From an uncultured Eubacteriales bacterium (lineage in GTDB: Bacteria; Bacillota; Clostridia; Christensenellales; Aristaeellaceae), in assembly GCA_902793325.1 (NCBI GenBank), contig CADBCY010000018.1:1-64000 (forward strand): a stretch of 64,000 nucleotides of DNA, in the 5' to 3' direction. A program made the position numbers and the translations under genes. Position 1 is the stretch's first letter, and every line of letters starts with the position of its first letter. Shown one piece after another: positions 17,516-25,383 of the stretch. Under the pieces are notes generated by a model. It searched no databases, was not told the origin of the DNA, and was given only the letters and a program-made list of their open reading frames with translations.

Positions 17516-18147
17516 GCAGGGTCAGCAATTACGACAAAGCCCTGGCCGGGGCGCGGGCAGCGTTCCTGGCGCACGACCCCGCCGCGCTGGCGGCGAAGTA
17601 CCCGGTGGAATGGGACGGGCGCTGCCTGCGGCTGCGCTTTGCCGGGGAGCCGTACCGCATCGACGCCGAGACCGGCGCGGTCGACTGCCCGGACCGCCCC
17701 GGCTACGTCCCCGGCCACGACGAGCTGATGAGCATTTGGGACATGCTGTGCTTCGCAGACGCGCGGCCCGCGCCGGCGGGGGAGTGGTGCCCTACGGCGA
17801 GCCTGGCGGACATCGCCGGCGGGCAGGACGCCTCCCACCTGCTCACCCGGTTCCGCGAGGCGGTGTCCGCCGCGCCGGAGAAGCTGGAGGACGCGCGGCT
17901 CGCCCTGCGCGCGTCGCGGGACGGCGGCGCGGACTTCGCGATGGTCATACCGGCCTTCGACTGGTTTCCCTGCCGCTTCTGCTTCTGGCAGGCGGACGAC
18001 GAGTTCCCCGCGCAGGTCGTGTTCTACTGGGACAGGAACGCGCGCCGCTTCGTGCGCTACGAGACGCTGTGGTTCATGAACATGTACCTCTCCCGCCGCA
18101 TCTGGGCGGCGGTGGAGGGCCGGGACTGGTGGCGCGGCGAGGCCTGA
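17512..18147 (+). CDS. DUF3786-family protein
   Basis: A 211-residue soluble protein of unknown function. I recognise the DUF3786 pattern: an N-terminal NYDKAL, LRLRFAGEPYRIDAETG, and the C-terminal FDWFPCRFCFWQADDEFPAQVVFYWDRNARRFVRYETLWFMNMYL block. It has no signal peptide or membrane span. It starts at 17512 within the stop of the oxidoreductase (ATGA), so the two are translationally coupled. Relatives often occur next to corrinoid or one-carbon genes in anaerobes; that link is not visible here. Confidence 0.75.
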   Translation: MSRVSNYDKALAGARAAFLAHDPAALAAKYPVEWDGRCLRLRFAGEPYRIDAETGAVDCPDRPGYVPGHDELMSIWDMLCFADARPAPAGEWCPTASLADIAGGQDASHLLTRFREAVSAAPEKLEDARLALRASRDGGADFAMVIPAFDWFPCRFCFWQADDEFPAQVVFYWDRNARRFVRYETLWFMNMYLSRRIWAAVEGRDWWRGEA

Positions 18148-18242
18148 CGGCGCTTCCGGAACGCGCTTCGGACCGCCGGAAATGCGCGCCGGCCGAACCG
18201 CTTCCTGCAACGTTATTATTTGGTGAAATTCCCCGGTTCGGC

Positions 18243-18271
18243 GTGACAAATTCACGTTCAGGGGTTATGAT
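18243..18271 (+). promoter_or_regulatory. Possible promoter for the His-rich CobW gene
   Basis: GTGACA (18243-18248), 17-bp spacer, TATGAT (18266-18271). It would give a leader of about 265 nt before the start at 18544. The intergenic stretch 18148-18543 holds no supportable gene. Confidence 0.5.
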
Positions 18272-18441
18272 GAAGTTTGCACAGGCGGCCCGCCGACAGG
18301 GGGCCGCCTCCCCCAACCGCCGGGTTTACCGGCCACAGGACGTAATACTAACCTCAATCTGAATTGCAACCATCTGCGGGCCTCTTTTCCGCCCTGCCTT
18401 TGCCTCACTGCGGTCAACGATGCTCTGCAACGGCGCGGCGC

Positions 18442-18512
18442 TTCAAATCTCTGATTTGAACCGTCCGCGGTTCAGCCCAACGGGCTGAACTTGCGAACCT
18501 TCAGGTTCGCAA
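18442..18512 (+). promoter_or_regulatory. Three tandem perfect hairpins upstream of cobW
   Basis: Three back-to-back stems with tiny loops: 18442-18449/18453-18460 (loop 3), 18470-18478/18482-18490 (loop 3) and 18491-18499/18504-18512 (loop 4). An 8-bp G+C stem at 18284-18291/18301-18308 lies further up the same leader. There is no T-run after any stem. They end 20 bp before the AGGAG ribosome site. Confidence 0.6.
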
Positions 18513-18543
18513 CCTTCCGCCTCGAACAGACAGGAGCTTGATT

Positions 18544-19671
18544 ATGGCAAAGGTTAACATCATTTCCGGCTTCCTGGGCGCGGGCAAGACCACGCTCATC
18601 AAGAAGCTGCTGGACGGCGCCTTCGAGGGCGAAAAGGTCGTGCTGCTGGAGAACGAATACGGCGAGGTGGGCATCGACGGCGGGTTCATGAAGGACTCCG
18701 GCGTGCAGATCACCGAGCTCAACTCGGGCTGCATCTGCTGCACGCTGGTGGGCGATTTCACCGTGGCGCTGGGCGACCTCATCGACAAGTACCACCCCGA
18801 CCGCATCCTCATTGAGCCCTCCGGCGTGGGCAAGCTCTCCGACATCCGCCGCGTGGTGGACGACGTGGCGAAGACCCACGACATCGAGCTGGCGGGCTGC
18901 GCCACCGTGGCGGACGTGGGCAAGTGCCGCATGTACGCGCGCAACTTCGGCGAGTTCTTCATCGACCAGATCGAGAGCGCCGAGACCGTCATCCTCAGCC
19001 GCACGCAGAACACCACCCAGGACAAGATCGAGAAGTGCGTGGCGCTGCTGCGCGAGCACAACGAAAAGGCGCGCATCATCACCACCCCCTGGGACGAGCT
19101 GACGCCCCGGGCCATGCTGGAGACGATCGAGCACCCCACCTTCCTGCTCACGCTGGACGACCTGCCCGAGGCGGATCACCACGATCACGACCACGAGCAT
19201 CACCATGACCACGATCACGAGGAGCACGAGCATCACCACGATCACGACCACGAGCATCATCATGACCACGATCATGAGGAGCATGAGCACCACCATGACC
19301 ACGATCATGAGGAGCACGAGCATCACCATGACCACGATCATGAGCACGGCTGCTCCTGCGGCTGCGGCCACGATCACCACGGCCACCACCACGCCGACGA
19401 GGTCTTCGAGAACATCGGCGTGGAGACCCCGAAGAAGTTCGACGAGGCGGCGCTGCGCCATGCCATCGCGGAGCTGGAGGAGTTCGACGTGTATGGCGAC
19501 GTGCTGCGCGCCAAGGGCATCCTGCCGCTGACCGACGGCCGCTGGCTGCACTTCGACTACGTGCCCGACGAGGTGGACGTGCGCTACGGCAGCGCCGACT
19601 ACACCGGCCGCCTGTGCGTCATCGGCTGCAACCTGAAGGAAGCGGCCATTAAGGAATTGTTTGGCATCTAA
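18544..19671 (+). CDS. CobW/ZNG-type GTPase with long His-rich metal-binding tract
   Basis: G3E-family GTPase, likely a metallochaperone handing zinc (or another transition metal) to client enzymes. In the 375-residue product Walker A is GFLGAGKT (9-16), the metal-binding CxCC is SGCICC (Cys63, 65, 66), and the switch region has IEPSGVGKLSD. Residues about 211-284 form a tract almost purely of His, Asp and Glu, followed by a CSCGCG cluster (270-275); the DNA under it is an imperfect tandem repeat (19174-19396). A C-terminal CobW_C domain follows. The guanine-specificity loop reads SRTQ rather than NKxD. The start is the ATG at 18544, with AGGAG 7 bp upstream. Confidence 0.9.
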   Translation: MAKVNIISGFLGAGKTTLIKKLLDGAFEGEKVVLLENEYGEVGIDGGFMKDSGVQITELNSGCICCTLVGDFTVALGDLIDKYHPDRILIEPSGVGKLSDIRRVVDDVAKTHDIELAGCATVADVGKCRMYARNFGEFFIDQIESAETVILSRTQNTTQDKIEKCVALLREHNEKARIITTPWDELTPRAMLETIEHPTFLLTLDDLPEADHHDHDHEHHHDHDHEEHEHHHDHDHEHHHDHDHEEHEHHHDHDHEEHEHHHDHDHEHGCSCGCGHDHHGHHHADEVFENIGVETPKKFDEAALRHAIAELEEFDVYGDVLRAKGILPLTDGRWLHFDYVPDEVDVRYGSADYTGRLCVIGCNLKEAAIKELFGI

Positions 19672-19703
19672 GTTCTGGTTTGTCGGGATGTGGACTGGGC
19701 CCC

Positions 19704-19964
19704 AAAAGCCTTCCCCTTTGGGGAAGGTGGCAGCGCGCCAGCGCTGACGGATGAGGTCCCCGGCGGGTAGCCAATCTTTGTGCGCATTGCCAGCCTCGTG
19801 GGGAGAAAATGGGCAACCTTTTCTAAAAAGGTGGCCCTTTGCCCCCAAAGGATGGGATTACAAGCAAAGGTCAGGCAATGCGAACAAAGGCCCAGCTTCG
19901 CAGCGAAGGGGGACCTCATCCGACTTCGCTTCGCTCAGCCACCTTCCCCATAGGGGAAGGCTTT
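19704..19964. mobile_element. MITE-like palindromic repeat between the two cobW genes
   Basis: About 261 bp with terminal inverted repeats of about 54 bp. Both ends read inward AAAGCCTTCCCC, GGGGAAGGTGGC and GGATGAGGTCC with differences only in the middle. A second inverted pair inside (CTTTGTGCGCATTGCC-like near 19775 and its complement near 19875) and a central AACCTTTT/AAAAGGT hairpin let the whole unit fold into one long imperfect stem. It holds no ORF of interest. Similar ends are, from memory, widespread in gut Clostridia genomes. Confidence 0.75.
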
Positions 19965-20019
19965 GGAAGTGCTTCATCCTGACAAGCCAGCATTCACCCC
20001 ACAAGGAGATCATTGAATC

Positions 20020-20964
20020 ATGAACGCTGTACCGGTCTATATTGTCACGGGTTTTCTGGGCGCGGGCAAGACGAAGTTTATCACCGAGATGCTCACCGAC
20101 GACGGCTTCAGCGAGGGCGAGCGCACGCTGCTGCTGTGCTGCGAGGAGGGCGAGGAGGAGTACGACGCCCAGATGCTCGCGGACACCAACACCGCGCTGG
20201 TGAACCTGGAGGACACGAAGGACATCGCCGGCAAGCGCCTGCTGCGCATCAACCGGGAGCACAAGCCCGAGCGCGTCATCATCGAGTACAACGCCACCTG
20301 GCTGATGGAGACGCTGTACGCCGCGGAGAAGCCGGAGAGCTGGCAGCTGGCCCAGATCATCACGCTGGTGGACGCCCAGACCTTCGAGCTGTACCTGAAG
20401 AACATGCGCAAGTACATGGCGGACGGCTTGAAGGAGGCCGACCTGGTCATCTTCAACCGCTGCGGCGAAACGGCCCGCAAGAGCCCCTGGCGGCGCGCGG
20501 TGAAGGGCATGAACGGCGGCACGCGCATCTTCTTCGAGAACCTGGACGGCACCACCGACGACGGCGTGGCCGACGAGGACCTGCCCTACGACGTGAAGGC
20601 CGACCCCATCGAGATCGGCGACGAGGACTTCGGCACCTTCTACCTGGACGCGCTGGAGCATCCCGAACGCTACGACGGCAAGCGGATCCACGCCCGCGGC
20701 CGCGCCTTCCGCATGGACGACATGCCGAAGGACTGCTACGTGTTCGGCCGTCACGTGATGACCTGCTGCGCCGAGGACATCGGCGGCATCGGCTTTCTGT
20801 GCAAGTTCGCCGGCGCCGCCCCCAAGACCAACGACTGGATCTTCCTGGACGCGAAGGTGGAAAAGAGCTTCAGCCCCCTGCACAACGCCGAGGCCATCAT
20901 ACTGCTGGAGCAGAAGGTTGCCCCGGCCGGGCCGCCCCGGGAGGAGCTCGTGTATTTCAATTAA
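20020..20964 (+). CDS. CobW-family GTPase fused to a YcgQ-like C-terminal domain
   Basis: A 314-residue G3E GTPase. Walker A is GFLGAGKT (11-18). A CxCC motif is absent at the usual position; LLLCCEEGEEEYDA follows strand 2 instead. After the GTPase core, residues about 213-300 (ERYDGKRIHARGRAF, PKDCYVFGRHVMTCCAEDIGGIGFLCKF) resemble the C-terminal domain of the YcgQ/TIGR03943 family, which normally sits on a separate membrane-associated protein encoded beside CobW genes. The His tract of the previous gene is missing. The start has AAGGAG 10 bp upstream. A metal-trafficking role is inferred from family and neighbour. Confidence 0.85.
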   Translation: MNAVPVYIVTGFLGAGKTKFITEMLTDDGFSEGERTLLLCCEEGEEEYDAQMLADTNTALVNLEDTKDIAGKRLLRINREHKPERVIIEYNATWLMETLYAAEKPESWQLAQIITLVDAQTFELYLKNMRKYMADGLKEADLVIFNRCGETARKSPWRRAVKGMNGGTRIFFENLDGTTDDGVADEDLPYDVKADPIEIGDEDFGTFYLDALEHPERYDGKRIHARGRAFRMDDMPKDCYVFGRHVMTCCAEDIGGIGFLCKFAGAAPKTNDWIFLDAKVEKSFSPLHNAEAIILLEQKVAPAGPPREELVYFN

Positions 20965-21146
20965 AGCGTGCTACGGGATCCGGCGGGGTGCCGATCTGCA
21001 GCTCGTCGGCTTTGAAGCGCGCCCGCATCCGCAGCCGATTGCGCCTTCTTTGCAGCCGAAACATGACGCCGCGCCGCGAATTATGACAAATGCCGTGAAT
21101 TGTGACAGAAGTTGACGGAATGTCATGAAAAAACCATGATATCATA

Positions 21147-21175
21147 TTGTGCTTCCCGTCAAAACGCGGTATAAT
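21147..21175 (+). promoter_or_regulatory. Promoter of the SH3b protein gene
   Basis: TTGTGC (21147-21152), 17-bp spacer, TATAAT (21170-21175), about 32 bp before the start at 21207. A second TTGACG-17-CATGAT candidate lies at 21112-21140. Confidence 0.65.
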
Positions 21176-21206
21176 TAATGTCACGATCAGACAGGAGGAG
21201 ACTTCG

Positions 21207-21686
21207 ATGAAAGGGAAATGGATCAAGGCGCTGTTGTGCGCGTTGCTGATTGCCACCTTTGCGCTGTCGCCCATGAGCGCGCTGGCAGCGAGTACCGCCA
21301 GGATCTTCATTGTGAATACCGAGGGCGCCCGTCTGCGCAACGGTGAAAACCGGGCCAATATCGTCGCCAGCCTGCCGAAGGGCACCCGCGTGGTGTACAA
21401 GGGCAAGAGCGAAGGCTCCATGTACTACGTGCGCACCTCGGCCGGCCAGTCGGGCTACATCTACAAGGAGTACCTCAGCTCCTACGGCGCGACGTCCAGC
21501 AAGCAGGTCTACAAGGTGACCAAGCGCACCGCCATGTACAAGAAATCCGGCGGCAGCGGCCACATCAGGTCCCTCTCCAAGGGCACCACGGTCATCGTGT
21601 ACGAAGTGCACGGCAAGTGGGCCTACGTCAAGACCCTGAAGGGCAAGTCCGGCTACGTGAGGAAGAGCGCGCTCAAGAAGGCGTAG
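21207..21686 (+). CDS. Secreted protein with two bacterial SH3 domains
   Basis: A 159-residue secreted protein. Signal peptide of about 28 residues ending SALAAS. Two SH3b domains follow: residues about 30-86 (EGARLRNGENRANIVASLPKGTRV, SGYIYKEYLS) and about 95-157 (KVTKRTAMYKKSGGSGHIRSLSKGTTV, SGYVRKSALKK). Such domains usually bind cell-wall peptides. There is no catalytic domain, so it may be a wall-binding accessory protein. I chose the start at 21207 because of the AGGAGGAG ribosome site and signal peptide; it is monocistronic, ending at a strong terminator. Confidence 0.85.
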   Translation: MKGKWIKALLCALLIATFALSPMSALAASTARIFIVNTEGARLRNGENRANIVASLPKGTRVVYKGKSEGSMYYVRTSAGQSGYIYKEYLSSYGATSSKQVYKVTKRTAMYKKSGGSGHIRSLSKGTTVIVYEVHGKWAYVKTLKGKSGYVRKSALKKA

Positions 21687-21699
21687 CGCGCGCAACGAA

Positions 21700-21728
21700 G
21701 GGAACCGCCGCGGCGGTTCCCTTTTTTT
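21700..21728 (+). terminator. Rho-independent terminator after the SH3b gene
   Basis: Perfect 11-bp palindromic stem (21700-21721) followed by seven T. Confidence 0.92.
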
Positions 21729-21799
21729 ACGTTTCCGCGGTGGTGGGGCGCGGCCGCGGAGGGTATAATGGCACCATTGCGGCGAAGGGAGGCATGGAC

Positions 21800-22663
21800 A
21801 TGGAGCGGCTCAGGCTGTCCGACGCGCCGGGGCGCCAGAAGCGGGTGCTGGCGGTGCACGATATCTCCTGCCTGGGGCGGTGCTCGCTGACGGTGGCGCT
21901 GCCCATGCTGTCGGCGGCGGGGCTGGAGACCACCATCCTGCCCACGGCGGTGCTCTCCACCCACACCGGCGGGTTCGAGGGCTATACCTACCGGGACCTG
22001 GTGGAGGACATGAACCCCGTCGCGGACCACTGGCATGCGCTGGGGCTGCGGTTCGACGCCGTATTCACCGGCTGGCTGGGCACGCACCGGCACATCCGGC
22101 GGATGAACCACCTGCTGGAGGCCTTCGCCGGGAGCGCGCCCGCGCTGGTGGTGGACCCGGTGATGGGCGACAACGGCCGCCTCTACGCCACGCTGGACCA
22201 GGCTTACGTGGACGCCATGCGGGAATACTGCGCCGGGGCGGAGCTGCTGCTGCCGAACCTGACGGAGGCGGCGCTGCTCACGCGGATGCCCTACCCCGGG
22301 GAGGGCTACGACCGGGCGTACATCCTGGACATGCTGCGGCGGCTGCGGGCGCTCGGCCCGCGGGAGGTGGTGCTCACCGGGGTGTCCCTGGCGGAGGGGC
22401 GCATCGGCGCGGCGGCCTGGGACGGCGAGAAGCTCGCCTGCCGCGACGCGGAGTTCGTCCCCGGCCAGTGGCACGGCGCGGGCGACGTGTTCGCCTGCGC
22501 GCTGCTGGGCGCGCGCTTCAGCGGAAAACCCATGGAGGAATGCCTGGCCGTTGCGGTGGACTTCACCCATCGCTGCATCGTGCGCACCCGGGACGCCGGC
22601 ACCGACGAGCGCCTGGGCCTGCAGTTCGAGCCGGAGCTGTGGAGGCTGGCGGCGAAGGGCTGA
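21800..22663 (+). CDS. pdxK: Pyridoxal/pyridoxamine kinase
   Basis: ATP-dependent phosphorylation of vitamin B6 vitamers. The 287-residue product has ribokinase-like features of the PdxK/PdxY group: VLAVHDISCLGRCSLTVALPML, LPTAVLSTHTGGF, FTGWLG, VVDPVMGDNGRLYATL, LLPNLTEAALL, and the anion-hole motif WHGAGDVFACAL. I favour the ATG at 21800 over 21794 because GGGAGG lies at the better distance. TATAAT at 21764-21769 may be its -10, but no good -35 matches. A strong terminator follows. Confidence 0.9.
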   Translation: MERLRLSDAPGRQKRVLAVHDISCLGRCSLTVALPMLSAAGLETTILPTAVLSTHTGGFEGYTYRDLVEDMNPVADHWHALGLRFDAVFTGWLGTHRHIRRMNHLLEAFAGSAPALVVDPVMGDNGRLYATLDQAYVDAMREYCAGAELLLPNLTEAALLTRMPYPGEGYDRAYILDMLRRLRALGPREVVLTGVSLAEGRIGAAAWDGEKLACRDAEFVPGQWHGAGDVFACALLGARFSGKPMEECLAVAVDFTHRCIVRTRDAGTDERLGLQFEPELWRLAAKG

Positions 22664-22681
22664 CGCCGTTCCGCATGCAAA

Positions 22682-22724
22682 CCGCCCCGCTTTCAGCACG
22701 CTGAAAGCGGGGCGGCGTGTTTTT
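22682..22724. terminator. Bidirectional terminator between pdxK and the GH94 gene
   Basis: A 16-bp stem (22682-22697 with 22700-22715) followed by GTGTTTTT on the plus strand and a short T-run on the minus strand; it serves two converging genes. Confidence 0.88.
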
Positions 22725-22736
22725 GCCGGAGGAGCG

Positions 22737-25096
22737 TTATGCCAGCACGGCCTCCACCTCGTGGGTGGCGGGCGCGGCGTCGGCGGGGATGACGTCGCCG
22801 TCCAGGGCCTTGCCGTCCACGGTCAGGGTCAGCTTGCCCTTCTCGTCGCCGGCGCGGTTGACGATGTGGATGTTGTAGGTGCTGCCGCGGAACTTGCGCA
22901 CCAGGCGCAGGTCCGTCAGCTCCTTGGGCAGGCAGGGATCGACGCGCAGGCCGTCGTAGTCCGGCTTCACGCCCAGTATGCCCTGGCTGATGGTGTAGAA
23001 GCTCCAGGCCGCGGTGCCGGTCAGCCAGCTGTTCTTGGCCTGGCCGAAGTGCGGCGCGTAGGGACCGGCCACCATCTGGCTGTACACGTAGGGCTCGGTG
23101 TAGTGCAGCTCCTGGTCCTCGATCCAGGCGGGGCAGGTGCGGCGGTAGATGTCGAAGGCCGCGCCGCCGTGGCCCAGCCGGGCCTGCGCCAGGGCGATCC
23201 AGGGGTTGTTGTGGCAGAAGATGCCGCCGTTCTCCTTGTATCCCGGCGGGTAGGAGCTGATCTCGCCCAGCTCCACGTGGTAGCGGGTGTAGGGCGGGGT
23301 CAGGATCGCCACGCCGTGCTCGCTCAGCAGGTGCTCGCGCACGCTGTCCATCGCCTGCTGGGCATAGCCCTCCTTCACGCCCACGCCGGACATCACGATG
23401 AAGCCCTGCGGCTCGATGAAGATTTTGCCCTCCTCGCACTCGTCGCTGCCCACCTTGTTGCCGTAGGCGTCGTAGGCGCGCAGGAACCACTTGCCGTCCC
23501 AGCCGTGGGTCAGTATGGCCTTCTCCATGGCGTCGTACCAGCCCTGCACCTGCGCGGCCTCGTCGTCCCAGCCGTACAGGCGGCACAGCTTCTCGTAGTC
23601 GGGGCACACGCCGGTGAACATGCCGGCAATGAACGTGGATTCCGCCACGCCGCTCTCCATGTTCTCGGTGGTCTGGAAGCTCTCGCCGGGGGTGGTGGAG
23701 AAGCAGTTCAGGTTCAGGCAGTCGTTCCAGTCGGCGCGGCCGATCAGCGGCAGGCCGTGTCGTTGTCGAAGGGCACGGACTCCCTCAGGATGGACACGTC
23801 GCCGGTTTCCTTGATGTACGCCGCCACGCCGAAGATCAGCCACAGCGGGTCGTCGTTGAAGCCGGAGCCCACGTCGAAGTTGCCGCGCTTGGTCAGCGGC
23901 TGGTACTGGTGATAGGCGCTGCCGTCGGGGAACTGGGTGGCGGCGATGTCCAGGATGCGCTCCCGGGCGCGGGTGGGGATCAGGTGCACGAAGCCCAGCA
24001 GATCCTGCGTGGAATCGCGGAAGCCCATGCCGCGGCCGATGCCGGACTCGTAGTAGCTGGCGGAGCGGCTCATGTTGAAGGTGACCATGCACTGGTACTG
24101 GTTCCACAGGCCCGCCATGCGGTCCACGCGGGCGTCGCCGCTGTTCACCTGGAACGAGGACAGCAGCTCCGTCCAGTAGGCGTTCAGCGCGGCGAAGGCG
24201 GCGTCGAACCGGTCGTCGGTGTCGAACTGCTTCAGCAGCGCGTAGGCGGGCGCCTTGTTGATGACGTTCGGGGCGACGAACTTCTCCTCCTGCGGGTTCT
24301 CGCAGTAGCCCAGCACGAAGATGAAGCGGACGCTCTCGCCGGGCTTCAGCGCGCGCTTCAGGCAGTGGCTGCCGATGGGCGCGAAGCCGCTGGCCACGCT
24401 GTTGCGGCTGTGGTTCTGCGCGGGCACCTCCGGCTCGCCGAAGCCGTTGTAGTAGCCCAGGAAGGAGGCGCGGTCGGTGTCGAAGCCGTCGATGGGCGCG
24501 TTCACCGCGTACACGGCAAAGTGGTTGCGGCGCTCGCGGTACTCGGTCTTGTGGTAGATGGCGCTGCCCTCGATCTCCACCTCGCCGGTGGAGAAGTTGC
24601 GCTGGAAGTTGGTGGAGTCGTCCTGGGCGTTCCACAGGCAGAACTCCACGAAGCTGTACACGCTCACGTCCTTCTCGGCGGCGCTGCGGTTGGTCAGCGT
24701 CAGCCGGGTCACCAGCGCGTTCACGCCGCGGGGCACGAAGGAGAGCTGCTCGGCGGCCAGGCCGTCCTTCTCGCCGCGGATGCGGGTGTAGCCCAGGCCG
24801 TGGCGGCACTCATAGGCGTCCAGCTTCGCCTTCACGGGCATCCAGCCGGGGGTCCACACGCTGCCGCCGTCGTTGATGTAGAAGTACTGTCCGCCCGCGT
24901 CGGTGGGCACGTTGTTGTAGCGGTAGCGGGTCAGGCGCAGCATGCGCGCGTCCTTGTAGAAGCTGTAGCCGCCGCCGGTGTTGGACATCAGCGTGAAAAA
25001 CGCCTCGCTGCCCAGGTAGTTGATCCAGGGGGAAGGGGTGTCGGGTCGGGTGACGACGTACTCTCGCGCGAGGTCGTCAAAATGGCCGTATTCCAT
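22737..25096 (-). pseudogene. cbp: Cellobiose phosphorylase (GH94) broken by an internal deletion/frameshift
   Basis: GH94 enzymes split cellobiose with phosphate into glucose and glucose-1-phosphate. Reading from ATG 25096, 450 residues match the N-terminal two thirds of CbpA-type enzymes ([54 protein letters not shown]) and stop at 23744 just after [10 protein letters not shown]. The rest is intact in the next frame from about 23759 ([18 protein letters not shown], with the catalytic Asp region, to EAVLA at 22737). In family members as I remember them about 25 residues separate VPFDN from GPHGLPL, so roughly 76 bp appear missing, shifting the frame. It may be a recent pseudogene or an assembly error. 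It is preceded by a strong promoter and a LacI-type operator. Confidence 0.85.
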
Positions 25097-25135
25097 GGGG
25101 ATGCCTCCTTGTATCCTATTTAAAACGCCGTGTTC

Positions 25136-25147
25136 GAAAACGTTTTA
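25136..25147 (-). promoter_or_regulatory. LacI-type operator before the GH94 gene
   Basis: GAAAACGTTTTA, with the 10-bp perfect palindrome AAAACGTTTT at 25137-25146. It lies just downstream of the -10 box of the GH94 promoter, where a LacI/CcpA-family repressor would block elongation. Confidence 0.65.
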
Positions 25148-25161
25148 GAGCCCTTGTTACT

Positions 25162-25190
25162 ATCATACAGGTTCGCGGCGGAAAAATCAA
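25162..25190 (-). promoter_or_regulatory. Promoter of the GH94 gene
   Basis: On the minus strand TTGATT (25185-25190), 17-bp spacer, TATGAT (25162-25167). Transcription would start near 25155. On the plus strand an AT-rich TTATATAAAG at 25333-25342 may drive the giant gene, but its -35 is unclear. Confidence 0.75.
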
Positions 25191-25383
25191 GGGGGTAAAT
25201 CCGGTTTCCGGGGGAATTTAAAAAAATAAACGCCGAAGCTGTTTCGGAAGTATTACAATATGACACGAATTCGAAAAGAATTTACCTTGATTTCAGCGCA
25301 ATTTAGGCAGGAAAGCGGGCGGGGACGACGAATTATATAAAGCGGATATGTATGTGCGCGCCACCGCGCAGGAGGATAGATCA

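Noticed and set aside
22737-25096. Two independent genes (a 450-residue protein and a separate downstream protein)
   Set aside because: Each half matches a consecutive part of one GH94 enzyme, and the second half has no start or ribosome site of its own.
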